64,000 nucleotides of DNA from Antitrichia curtipendula (GCA_951230915.1 OX579636.1:41481912-41545911), one strand, 5' to 3'; counted from the first letter of the stretch, positions 36,310 through 47,383 are shown. The notes: generated by a model not told the origin, from the letters alone. Numbers and translations are program-made.

Positions 36310-37233
36310 CCCCTAAAGTTCCTTGACTATGTTTTCATTAAAAACGCTCCAAAACTGCCATGTTTAGTACAAATATCAAAATTTTGAAAAAAAACATTTT
36401 TGAATGCATTTAACCGTAGGATGTTGTAGTATAATAGTTTAAGAAGACGTGGAAAAAATTTCAAAAGAATCCACCGTGTGGATTGCAAGATCTTAGTGTT
36501 TGAACTTGCAAAAGTGCCATTTTTTGACCCTACTGCAATCCGGGCATCTGCAGTTCAGTAGGTCAAATTTGCATGAATAGAAAGGCAAAATGATTGTAAC
36601 TTTGGAATTTATTTGATAATGACAAGTTCTCTACATTCTTGAAAATTTTCAAATCATTTAGAATTGTTTAACATATAGAAAAAAATTAGTAAGTAGAATG
36701 AAGTAGGGAATGATGCAAAATACTAAATTATTATTAATTTATTTGTAAAATTGAAAAACACCAATCCCAATGGTTGAAATGTTGAAATAAACAATCTACA
36801 TTCTATCAACTTATTTTTTTCCAAAAATATTGAAAATTGAATTAAATATAGGACTTCAAAATTTATTTTAGAGTAGAAAGTCTAAAACTGCCCACAAACT
36901 AAAAATCATCATAACTTTTGACTCACTTATCGAAATGGAATGATTCAAAGCTTTCCATACATACATAAATATAATAAACCAATTTCAAATTTTAACTTTT
37001 GAAAAAAGTGATTGTTTAGAGCTGCCTGAACTGCCCGAGTTGACATGCAAACAACATATTGCTTAATAACTTTTGACTCGTATTTCCAAATGTCTTGAAA
37101 TTTGACACACTGAAAGATACTCCTCATCCACACCTTCTATTAAAATTTGGGCCAAAATAAACCAAATCTCCGCTCACAGGTACCTGCCCAAAAAAATTAT
37201 AATGCCAAAAACAACGGTCTGGTCCTTTAAGGG
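36310..37233. mobile_element. TTAA-flanked element T3 nested in the transposon
   Basis: 924 bases. The left flank is TCAA (36306-36309, one change) and the right flank TTAA (37234-37237). The ends are CCCCTAAAGTTCC and, inward from the right, CCCTTAAAGGACC. Same internal order as T1 and T7 (gactatgttttcatt, aaaacgctccaaaactg). Non-coding. It sits about 200 bases 5' of the transposase start and may affect its promoter. Confidence 0.8.
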
Positions 37234-37420
37234 TTAAATTTCACTATATTATTTGTACTTTATAATCTTCTAAATTCATAAGCAAATCATTGAACATGGA
37301 GATTTAGAATTTTAGGGTTTACATTGTTTGCACCACTCTTCCTATACATATGAATTTTATTTTGGAAAATTTGAATTTGTTCTGCATTTTATTTTTCAGG
37401 ATTTGTCTTTTTCTAGTGCC

Positions 37421-39401
37421 ATGGATGTTAATGCAATCCCACAATCTCCTCCTCTTCACAACTTGAACCCGAACACTGGCACTTCACGTGCATTGCAACA
37501 AGTTTCTACTATTGCAACACGTAAATTTGTCATTGCTTGGATGATTGAGGATGAGTCACTCTATGGTCTTAGAGGCCTTTGTTCACGCACGGTTGGAACT
37601 TTCCCACAACACTTTCGAGGACAAAAAAGTGCCAACCTTATTAGAGCATCACGATGGTGGAAGCTTCGTGATACATTTTCTAATGACACCGATGAAGACT
37701 CCAATTTGGCACTTTCTTGTAGCAGAAGTTGTGTTGGAATTCGGAAGCGCATGCATGTAAAGGCTGCTTCCGGACGTGGCCACAAACGCTCCGATTGGGT
37801 ACTATGGCTTTACCCTAAACTTCTTGATGCATTTGAACGGTTCAAAAAGACTGGAGTGAAATTCTCATCAAGCTTGCTAATTGAGCTAGCAATCAGCATA
37901 TTGGTGGCTCAAGATTCTATATACACACAACAGTCTAGAGATCCAAAAGATGGTATTTTGCTCACAGATAAAATATGTCATAGTTGGATGCAACAATTTA
38001 TGGATGTTCACAACATTGTTCTATTATCTCAACGAGGTAGATTGACATGTAGTGCAGAAAAAGAGCGTTTCATTGAAATGCAAACAGCATACCATTTGGG
38101 TGTATTAGAGTTATTCGTAAAGTAAACCTGAGTTTAGAGGTAAAATTGGGGTTTGAACCCCTGCTTTATGTAAAAAAGCAGGTGAAAAAGTAAAAAGCTC
38201 ACGCAATCAACACTAGCAAAACAAAACTTAGGACCAAACTTTCTTTCGCATCAAAATGGTGCCTAAAAAAATTTGGACCTGAGTTTACCTGTCAAAGAAA
38301 TTGTACATTGACAAATTGTGAGAATGGAGGGTGGAGAGGTTGTTTTTATAAAGAAATCCACTGTTCTTTATGAACTCTCAAAGGATATGGGTTTATTTTA
38401 AGATTGAGCTCCTCCAAGCTTTTACAAGTTACTTACAATTACATATCCCATATGGGTTGCTTTACCTCCTTTCACCAATTTGTATAAGAGCTTGTTTAAA
38501 TCTGGGTACCAAACTAGGGATGACTTCACGACAAACTCTATTGCAGAGGGAATTTCAGTCTGGCTTGTTAGATGAGAATCTCATGGAAAATATTGATGAG
38601 ACTCATTTTGTTGTCAACATTGACAACGGTCGTACTTTAGGATTTCGAGGAGACACTTCTGTCAAATATGCTGAAGTAGTTTCAGGTGGAGATTCCATGA
38701 CTATGGTTGTCAGGATCTCTGGAGGACGTCGGGCCATGATAGAAGCTCCTATGCTCATATTTACTAATGCAGATAGTAATTACCCCATTAGAGGCCTTAA
38801 TGATGACATTCCAGGAGTGACTTATAGAACTGGACCAAAAAGTTGGATGGATCAAATACTTTTCCCTTGGTACTTTGAAGAACCTCGGGCTTTCTAAGCT
38901 GATGTGCAACAACGAACTAAAATGGTATGGGTTGATAATTGTACAAGTCACAACATCACTGCAAGATTGGGGACCATTTTGGCTGAAAAGCAAACAGTTT
39001 TGAGGTATTTGCCACCTTGCTCAACGCATCTTTATCAACCTGCGGATACATTTATCATTTCGAAGATAAAAGATGCTTGGACTAAACGTTGGGAAGCAAA
39101 AAAGACAGAATTAATTGGAGCCAATGCTTGGCAGAATACTGCTCGTGGAGATGGTCAATGGTTTGGTAAGCATACCAACCCTGGTAAGAGATTTTTTCTT
39201 CAATTGGCTGTTGATAGTGTTGAAGATGTCAACAAGCAAGTAGATTGCAACAATATGTCTTATGCTAGAAAAGCCATGATCCGTTGTGGCATGGCATTAG
39301 GTGTTGATGGCTCTTGGAGTTATGGTCAATTGTTTCCTCATCTTCAAGAAATAGTTGCAAAACATCGTCTGTACTTTGATGAGCAAAATGTTGCTCTATA
39401 G
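37421..39401 (+). pseudogene. DDE_1-type transposase of the 4.26-kb element, nearly intact
   Basis: Two exons: 37421-38116 and 38547-39401, joined in phase 0 at TTC|GTAAAG...TTGCAG|AGG. The protein is about 516 residues beginning MDVNAIPQSP. The N-terminal half has basic DNA-binding character. The catalytic Asp residues lie in NIDETHFV, VWVDNCTSHN and LYQPADTF. The pattern of DETHF, LGFRGD, YPIRG, SYARKAMIRCGM is that of DDE_1 transposases known to me mainly from oomycetes (recollection, not a search). One stop, TAA at 38895-38897, interrupts the frame, a possible CAA-to-TAA change. Everything else is open, so the insertion is recent. The intron carries a 140-bp insert. Confidence 0.8.
38126..38287. 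repeat. 140-bp insert between 11-bp direct repeats in the transposase intron
   Basis: acctgagttta at 38126-38136 and again at 38277-38287. Between them lies a ggggtttgaacccc segment, like a tRNA T-arm/Pol III B box, followed by a small hairpin (cctgctttatg...aaaaagcagg). Compatible with a short SINE-like insertion with target duplication, but there is no clear A box or poly-A tail. Confidence 0.4.
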
Positions 39402-39934
39402 ACTAGGCCAATTCTGATATTGGTTTTGTTATTTTTGCATTCTTTGTAAATATTAAGCTTTGTAAGTTTTCTCTTCAATTAGAAGTTCTTGTAATACATT
39501 TTGTAATTCAAATTGTGTGTTTTGCATATTTGATATTGTCAATGACTATTTTCTTAAGAATTGTTTGTATACTTAATCTATTTCTAATTTTATTTCTCAT
39601 TCTTATCATGTGAAGTGAACTCCTTTTCAAGAGGTTTTTACTTATATTTTGAAAATAGAGAATGATACTTTACGAAGGTTACAAATTCTTTTAATTTATA
39701 GAGTATGCATTTGAATAAGCATTTGTGTAGTGTATTTAGATTTATAATTTTTTTAATTTTAATTTAATTAAATAATACGTAACACTAAATATAAGCTTGT
39801 AAAAACTTTGTATTTAATAGTTGATAAATAGTGTTATGTTTACCAATAGTGTTGGTAACACTAACGTGATTGTTCACATTTAGTGTTATGCTTCATAATT
39901 AGTGTTGCCAACACTATTTACCATCATTAGTGTA

Positions 39935-40458
39935 CTTGAATTTTACTCTATATTGACTTCTACGACGTTCCTACTTTAGTTCAGGGGCATTCTTAGATCC
40001 TGAGGACTGAATCTTGATTCCTAAAAATCTCGATCTGGTTGCTCAAAATTTTTGTTTCAAATACTGGTTCCTTTTGTTGGCGAATGTTCTGTTATGAACA
40101 AAAAAATAGGGATCGGGAGTGGTTGGAGGTGGTTGCGCCCAGGCACACGACATTTTCCACTCGCGCTTATGTTCGATTTTGTCAAACCACCATTTATCAC
40201 AGGTGATGAGCGCACCATTGCACAACATCAATGATATTTTTCCTTTTATTTTACTGTGTAGACGATGTACATTATAAATTTCTATAGAGCATTCTTTGTC
40301 ACTGCTATGCAGATGAAATGATTTGACCAACACGCTGCCCTGACTCTGAGAGTGGGTCGCTTGTCAATTCCTGGTGTGTTTACTGAATCTTGAGTCAGGG
40401 ATGCTAGTGCTCTTTCTTAAGGTTACAAATTCACTACAAATGAATCATGTTTGGCATT
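39935..40458. other. Duplication unit 2, continued right of the transposon
   Basis: Matches 9670-10196 and 44838-45320. Non-coding spacer between the S gene block and PRISE copy 2. Confidence 0.6.
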
Positions 40459-43170
40459 GACCCTCCGTGGAATTCATGAGTTGAACAATATCTTGCACAC
40501 CTGAAACACTGCCATTGACTTGTGACACATTCAAACTATAAATCACTGTCCATATGACTGACAGACAAGCAGTCCGATAAAAGAGCTTACAATGTAATCC
40601 AAACTTTACTTAGTAATAAAACTACAAATGTCTGGCATGCTCTATAGAGACATTTAGGTTACAGAACAAGTTGAGACACATTCCACTAACCCAACGGTGT
40701 TCCAGTGAAATGGAAAGCTGTAAACGGCTAATCATAGGGAAAGTCTCGTGCATCTGCAAACCAAGTCAAAAGCTATTTACAGAGGGCGCCGGGACCGGTA
40801 ATCCGAACTACTATCCATCGAGCATGTATCAACATCGTATCTACACACCAAGCCATTGCAGAAACAAGGGATCGACACTGTAAGCACTGGACTTCAAGGA
40901 ATCAGATTGTTGGCCTTCATCTTGTCCAGAACCTCCTTGAAGCACTGCTCCGTGTTGCGCCAGCCCAGAAACCCAAAAGCCTTGCTCTTGTTCATGCTGG
41001 CCACGTTCTCCGCTACCTGGCGGAACATTAAATCCGCAAACCACCAGTGGCCAACCTCGGCCAGCTTCACGGGCTCAAGCTTGTACTCCTTCACCACCTG
41101 ATCCCACACATCTTCTTTCCCTTTCATCACCTCCACCAATGGCGTTCCAAGATCACGATACTCCGGCACCTCTATGCCAAACCTGTCCGCCATGAGGGCG
41201 TGGTCAGTGCCGTTTCTTTTCGTTTCCGGTTCGTGTGTGCCAAGGAAAACGAAAACGAATAACGAAAAACGAAAGAAGAAAAGAGAATCAAACCTTTCTC
41301 CCAAGAGCTTCCAAAGAGTCTTCCACTTGAACACATCGCCGTTGTCGCTGTTCAGCGCTTGGTTCTTGGCCGCAGGATCCACGCACGCCCAAATCTCTTG
41401 CTCGGCGATGAGCTCCGCGTCGGACGCATCGAACAAACGTTCGTATGTGAACTCGTTCCCGGGAAACATGAACGGCTTCCCCTCCTGTCGACAGAGGAGC
41501 GCATACACCGCCACCGTCCCGACGATGTTCATCAAATTACCGGCCGCGAAGCCGAAGATGACCGTGGGCCGGTGAATGGAATACGTCAATCGCTCGTTCG
41601 ATTTCTTCACCGCTTCGAACACAATGTCCTCCTGGTGGTGGTAGAACTGATCGTGAGGAAGCCGCGGCATGTCTTCCGAAAACGGCGCCTCGCAGGGCTT
41701 GATCTTCCCTGCGAGCTCGAACGGACCCGTGTACTGCTTCCCGCCCGTCTGCAGCACGATGTGCTGGAAATTCTCGTTCGGCAGCAGCGCATCCACGGGG
41801 TTTTGCAGCAGTCGGGAGTTCAATTCGATGTTCTCTTTCTCCGTTTTCCCTTGCACCCACGTCGTAAAGAACATGTGAGTCACGTCTTTCAAGGCCCCGA
41901 GCTTGGCTAAAGTGGCCTCCCTGTCGAGGAGATCCACTTGCATATATTCCGTCGAGGAAGGGAGCCAGGTCGGCCGGGGACGACGCCCCACGCCGTACAC
42001 TTTCCAAGGACCCCCTGGCGCCGAAGGCTTGGACAAAAGCTCCGCGAGGTAGTTCCCCACGATGCCCGTCACGCCGAGAATGAGCGCCACCTTCGGCACT
42101 CCACTCGCCGAGGAGCCGTGCGCTTCCCCGTGATGAGCCCCATGATAAGCTTTTCCCTGCGATCAAATTCTCCACAAGAATCAATAAGACCAACCAATCT
42201 TAGCCCTAGTCGCTGCGAAATGAACCCCGAAAGAGAAATCAAACCGGATGAACTCTGAAGTACCCAATCACCAATAGAGAATCTCCGTAAATTCCATGCA
42301 TCCCATATCCCACATTCTCCAGGCCTTCACTGTGGAATCCATAAATCTCATTCCACGAACTCCGAAACCCTACTAATGTAGATCAAAATTTCCAACATTC
42401 AAAACGGGATACATTGAAGAGGTGACCGAACCAACTGATGAACGAGAGAGCTTACCCCTGCACGAGGATCGAGTCGCCCAGTCTGCCACGGAACGGGACC
42501 CATCTTCTTCACCCAGACAACACTCGCAAACACCCCGTACACACAATCGGGAACCACCCTCCGCAATCCAATGCTCTCTCTGAATCCTCACTCCTAATTT
42601 GGGCTGGAATCTTGTGGAATTGGTGGCACAATCGGTTCGAACTTTATCAGATAAATCGAGCTTGCCTGCGCGTACTGTACTGCTCCGAACTTGAGCGAAG
42701 AAGAGTTGGAACTCGCGAATGTTCTGCTACTGCGGACGCTCGGTTGCCCACAACCAGTACGCATTCCGAAGGAGTGATGGAACGTCTCCAGGAAGGGCTT
42801 GCCAAGTAAGTGACAAGTGTAGTGCTCCATTCAGGCCATGGGGTGATAGGCCCCGGTATGATTGGTTTGGCCTGGCGGCATTTTTGAAAAAATTTCAAAA
42901 AATTTCAACTGAAAGTCAAGTGTGAGAAATGGGGAGAGCAATCGAAATTTTATTTTATTTTATTTTTGACAAAGTGTGAATTTGTTATGAATTTTTGAAG
43001 TGTACTACCCAATTGGTCCAAAAGAGTCTCTAGAGTCTAGACTACCCCAAAGCCAACAAAAAGTGTATCCAAAATATTCATGTTACTCACTTAAAGTGGT
43101 CACAATATGGAGGCCTAAGAAAGTCACTTTATTTGATGAATTTACGAGCAAAGGATATATGTGAAAATAA
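40459..43170. repeat. PRISE-bearing duplicated segment, copy 2
   Basis: Near-identical to 10197-12830 and 46949-49920. It shares with copy 3, but not copy 1, a segment of about 80 bases upstream of the gene (starts near gttcgaactttatc). Confidence 0.85.
40894..42503 (-). CDS. PRISE-family enone reductase (progesterone 5-beta-reductase/iridoid synthase-like), copy 2
   Basis: Minus-strand exons 42456-42503, 41294-42156 and 40894-41182, giving 399 residues. Exon 1 encodes MGPVPWQTGRLDPRAG and ends before GTAAGC. Intron 1 is 299 bp. Intron 2 is 111 bp, has no stop and is a multiple of three, so the unspliced frame runs through it and adds 37 residues absent from the family; the GER|FGIEVPEY junction fits the family only after splicing. 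GVTGIVG, the QTGGKQY Lys and the QFYHHQED Tyr are intact. Compared with copy 1 it has T for K after GGKQY and ERLTYSIHRPT for GRLTYSIHRPN. Same reaction as copy 1: NADPH reduction of an enone C=C, substrate unknown. The neighbouring S gene (43741) is on the other strand, diverging from it. Confidence 0.88.
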
Positions 43171-43548
43171 CACGGGTATGTATGGAAATATATATCACGG
43201 ATTTGTATGAAAAGAATAATTATTCAAAATTTCAGATGGTCAGAAGGAATATGTTGGCGGTACAACCAACAAGAATCTAAAAATCTGACGGAGGTGGTCA
43301 TCACAGACAGATTCTGCCGCTAGATGCCCTTCCCACCAGTCAGAACAACACCCAAAATACCGCCAACCATTCCCTTGACAACGAATGCGAGGGTGACGGA
43401 GTCCAAGGGGGTGGCAGGTGGGCCAGCTGATGACGGAGCGAAGGCGTCAACGAAGGAGCCCCTCGCGTAGAATATACGAAGCTTGCAGCTCAAGGACTGC
43501 TGAAGACCACGACCACTCTTGGAGAAGACGTCTCGTGAGCTTCACCAG
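42504..43548. other. Intergenic region between PRISE copy 2 and S gene copy 6
   Basis: A divergent promoter region of about 1.2 kb. It includes the uninterrupted site (about 43225-43250) into which the CACTA element went in unit 1. No gene. Confidence 0.55.
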
Positions 43549-43555
43549 TATAAAT
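43549..43555 (+). promoter_or_regulatory. TATA box of S gene copy 6 (type B)
   Basis: tataaat in caccagtataaatctatt, conserved with copies 2 and 4. Confidence 0.6.
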
Positions 43556-43740
43556 CTATTGCTGGCGGTACCCAATTCTAATCGCAGCAATTCTGCATTC
43601 CTGCTCTGAGTTTGATTCGAGTTTGCTTTGAGTCTACTCTGAGTTTTCTGGCCTTTGAGTGACACTGTTGTGGCATTCTTGCTCAGTCCACCCATCTCGC
43701 TGTATTTGTCGATTGCAGCTTTTAGAGATTGTTGTTTGAG

Positions 43741-43932
43741 ATGGCAGCTCACCACGCAGTATGCAGCAGCGCCATGGCCAGGCCGCGAAGGGCCGCACCC
43801 AGGCGAGGTCAAGTGAAGGCGGCCATCGCTCGCAGCTTGCTGCACTCGCTTTCCTCTGTGGTGCACGGGGCCCGTTCCGCCGTGTCTAGCCAGTCCCTTC
43901 GGCGCTCGTTTTCGTGGAGCAGCAACAATTGA
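43741..43932 (+). CDS. Small Arg/Ser-rich protein, family S copy 6 (type B)
   Basis: 63 residues: MAAHHAVCSSAMARPRRA, APRRGQVKAAIARS, LLHSLSSVVHGARS, ending RRSFSWSSNN. Nearly identical to copies 2 and 4. Frame intact. Its upstream region is type B, but its downstream region (from about 44.53 kb) matches the type-A copies 3 and 5. The A and B versions therefore appear to have exchanged 3' ends, or were shuffled during duplication. Function unknown. Confidence 0.7.
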   Translation: MAAHHAVCSSAMARPRRAAPRRGQVKAAIARSLLHSLSSVVHGARSAVSSQSLRRSFSWSSNN

Positions 43933-45440
43933 GTGACTTACGACGTACTTCTCTGAAAGCTTGTCCCTGCCAAATGACAATGATGCTGTCGCTGCTGGTG
44001 TCGAGTACTCACAATTGTAAATATCGCGACTCTGCTTCTTCAGTGGCCTCCCGATTTGTCGAGCGCTCGGCTATGGCCGAATGTGTAGCTTGAAGACCTT
44101 GGAAGCTTGCATTCGCCGGGCAAGCATTGCTTCGGGAGGGGACCGACGAGATGTACAAGAGTTCCTGTTTGGAGTGTCCACTCGACTGCGTGGACGTGGC
44201 TCTGTGTCATGGTGTCGGATGAGCTGCGGGGAAGTTAATGTTACTTGCACGCCATGGCTGCATTGCTGTCGTAGAGAAAAGGAATCCGATTTCGGGACGC
44301 TTCAGTACGAGGCAGAGACCTGAGGAAGAATTATTTTGCGTAGTAGAGAGACAGCAATCCAATGATAGAGCCTGGAGGCATCTGGAGGAGGCCTCTGGAT
44401 GCGCAAATGTTCCCGATCTGCACTGCTGTGTGCGGTCCGACTTTTTGTCCCGTTGCAACCCTGATTGAATGAGAATTTGATTTCTCTGTTGGCTACATTT
44501 TCGTCTTGTCCACCCTGAATTTGTTGCATTCACAGCGGAATCCTGGCAGTGAATGAGTGTTGCTTTCATCAATTTGCTTGCTTGCCACTCAATATTTAGC
44601 TGGAAGTGTTGTTCTCCATTGCTTGGTGCGTTCTGTTTCGGCGTGTTTGGGCTCGAATGTGTATGACATATGCACCAATTATCAAAAGAGTTTGTACTAG
44701 TACCGTCACTATCTACTGGTGTTTGAAATTTTGGTCGCTCGTACTGTCAACCACCATTAAATAGGATGGTTTTGCAAACACTATCGATAATGGATGCTCA
44801 TACCTTAGCTGTTTTTAATTTGTTCTCATTGTGTATCACTACTTGAATTTTACTCTATATTGACTTCTACGACGTTTCTACTTTAGTTCAGGGGCATTCT
44901 TAGATCTTGAGGACTGAATCTTGATTCCTAAAAATCTCGATCTGCTTGCTGACATTTTTTGTTTCAAACACTGGTTCCTTTTGTTGCCGAATGTTCTGTC
45001 ATGAACCAAAAAAATAGGGATCGGGAGTGATTGGAGGTGGTTGCGCCCAGGCACACGACATTTTCCACTCGCGCTTATGTTCGATTTTGTCAAACCACCA
45101 TTTATCACAGGTGATGAGCGCACCATTGCACAACAGCAATGGTATTTTTGCTTTATCTTTTATTGTGGAAACGATGTACATTTCAAATTTTTATATAGCA
45201 TTCTTTGTCACTGCTATGCAGATGAGATAATTTGATCAATCTCTGGTGTTGCACTGCTGGGTCTCTGAGAGTAGGTCTCATGTCAATTCCTGGTGTGTTT
45301 ACTGAAACTTGAGTCAGAGATGGTTCTTTATTATGGTTCTTTCTTATGGTTCTTTCTTACTGCTCTTTCTTATGGTTGCAAATTCACTACAACTGGATCA
45401 CATTTTGGCATTATATCTTCTGGAGGAGTGGATAAAATGT
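43933..45440 (+). other. Downstream block of S gene copy 6
   Basis: The shared downstream frame at 44238-44468 is open. The segment at about 44835 (gtatcactacttgaattt) is an empty site of the 4.26-kb transposon. A short cttactgctctttcttatggtt direct-repeat area lies near 45.33-45.37 kb. Confidence 0.55.
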
Positions 45441-45444
45441 TTAA

Positions 45445-45665
45445 CCCTTAAACGATGGGCTCATAACCGTGGAAACCATCTGTTTTGACACCGTGTGAGT
45501 TGTTGGATTAAAATAATGCAAAAGCAGTTATTGGAAGTCAAACTACTGTAGATTATCTTCCCTTTTCTCACAAAATTTGGAGGATGGATAGTTGCACTTC
45601 TGTCCTACACAGCAGATTCTCTTGTCATTCATCGGCCGCAAAACATCCACCTCGGCATTTAAGGG
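45445..45665. mobile_element. TTAA-flanked MITE T6
   Basis: 221 bases, TTAA at 45441-45444 and 45666-45669. Ends CCCTTAAACGATG and, inward from the right, CCCTTAAATGCCG. The paralogous locus at about 21548 reads gataaaatgtttgaaattgcc without the insert. Non-coding. Confidence 0.75.
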
Positions 45666-45669
45666 TTAA

Positions 45670-46948
45670 AATTGCTACATTTTCTCTACTGGTTCAAATT
45701 CGGCTTTTGGAAGGCCGGCTTCATTCCAAGAATATCCTCGTAAAGGCAGACCTGCCTGCACAGAAGGATGTGTGATGAGAATGATCATGATTATAATGTA
45801 GAGATGGTGAGTTTTGGCGAGGGCAGTGACCTTCATTTATCCCACATGCGTCGCTACAAGGATAACTTAATCCTTTTGTATAAATTCTCACTTCATCTTC
45901 CACCATCGTCAGCGAGCTGGGTACACTTAACTGGGCATACCCCATTTTCGGATCGCCCTCTCGGAGCTTATCAAAACAGACCTCTAACCATCTTGTTCTC
46001 AGAACAAAAGGCAGGTAGACCTATGCATTCCACTATGCATAATAATGCATTCAAATATTCAAATAATCATGGTTCCTATTACCATTAGACTGACTCAACT
46101 TTTGTTAGTTGTGATGAGAAAATTCTATTGCAAGTTAGTGTCTGTTTTGAACTCCATACAAATAAATTAAAAAAATGTCAATGTGCTAATTGTACGCATA
46201 CCCGAAAATGATCCTAGCTTCTTACGTTCAAATTGTTTAAATATTAGGCAAGAAACGAAAATGGTCAATTATTTTGAGGTATGGGCCACAATTAGGTGAA
46301 TTTAGATCACAAAACTTGAGGAGCACAATTTTGTAACTTGATCAAGCAGAGTACTCAAAACCTATAAATTTATCAAAAAAAGAACCCTACAACCTATATC
46401 TACATCAAAAATAAAATAAAAAGACCAATGAAATTAATTCAATTGCATGGGAAAAAGGAAAAGAAAACAAGCTCTTGTTCCCCAGCACTGGCGCTACTCG
46501 GTCTTCCTCGGTCTTCCTCAACAGTTCTCTGACTTCCCTCACACGGAAAGCCTCCTCCCTTTTGGCTCAGAGACAATAAAGTTTATTTGAAAACGCACTT
46601 GATCATAGAAGCACAACATATTTCCGATCCATTCCAACTGAGTACGTGACACCCTATTTGCCCACCAGAGTGCTTGCTCGATGAAAACATAATTCTTCTG
46701 ACAATTGCCGTGTTAATACAGAAGTCACGAATTCTTTTGAAAGAAGCTTTCGTGAACTCCTGCATGCTCACGCCTGGAGAGACGATCTGAATCTGCTGCA
46801 CTTGTCATATGAAGCAATGCCCATGTCCCGGTTATACCACTACGTGCCAATTTCCATTGCATCTGGTCTGAAGGGTATCTCCAGCATCCAGCATGCATCT
46901 GGTCTGAATCACTCGATATGTCACCCTACACTCACACCTCTTAAATCT
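45670..46948. other. Gene-poor spacer before PRISE copy 3
   Basis: The first part resembles 33.03-33.5 kb (cggcttttggaaggccggct, gatgtgtgatgaga). Frames at 45768-46088 and 46583-46801 (minus) have no recognisable domain. Confidence 0.4.
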
Positions 46949-47383
46949 GACCCTCCGTAGAATTCATGAGTTGAACAATATCTTGCACACCTGAAACACT
47001 GCCATTGATTTGTGACACATTCAAACTATAAATCACTGTCCATATGACTGACAGACAAGCAGTCAGATAAAAGAGTTGACAATGTAATCCAAACTTTACT
47101 TAGTAATAAAACTACAAACGTCTGGCATGCTCTATAGAGACATTTAGGTTACAGAACAAGTTGAGACACATTCCACTAACCCAACGGTGTTCCAGTGAAA
47201 TGGAAAGCTGTAAACGGCTAATCATAGGGAAAGTCTCGTGCATCTGCAAACCAAGTCAAAAGCTATTTACAGAGGGCGCCGGGACCGGTAATCCGAACTA
47301 CTATCCATCGAGCATGTATCAACATCGTATCTACACACCAAGCCATTGCAGAAACAAGGGATCGACACTGTAAGCACTGGACT

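Larger units (their letters stand above)
35672..39932 (+). mobile_element. 4.26-kb Tc1/mariner-type transposon (DDE_1, TA target)
   Basis: Inverted ends: CACTAATGATGATAAATAG at the left and, inward from the right, CACTAATGATGGTAAATAG. Flanked by the dinucleotide TA (35670-35671, 39933-39934). Two paralogous loci keep the empty site gtatcactacttgaatt (about 9662 and 44835), so the boundaries and the 2-bp duplication are certain. Despite starting CACTA, the 2-bp TA duplication and the transposase exclude the CACTA superfamily. Subterminal copies of agtgtta or taacact cluster in the last 130 bases. It contains the spliced transposase 37421-39401, a nested TTAA element and a pyrimidine-rich tract. 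Confidence 0.9.

Noticed and set aside
38140..38175. tRNA gene suggested by ggggtttgaacccc
   Set aside because: Only a T-arm-like piece. No acceptor stem, D-arm or anticodon arm can be folded around it.
41183..41293. A 37-residue lineage-specific insertion in PRISE copies 2 and 3
   Set aside because: Canonical splice borders and loss of family alignment inside it indicate an intron, retained only by conceptual translation.
41359..41910. 183-residue Arg/His-rich plus-strand frames opposite the PRISE genes (also 10975-11646 and 47849-48400)
   Set aside because: Shadow frames of the GC-rich PRISE exon 2 on the other strand. They repeat only because the gene is repeated.
41537..42193. 218-residue minus-strand frames overlapping PRISE exon 2 (three copies)
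   Set aside because: Out-of-frame shadow of the same exon. No motif, and the PRISE frame carries the family motifs.
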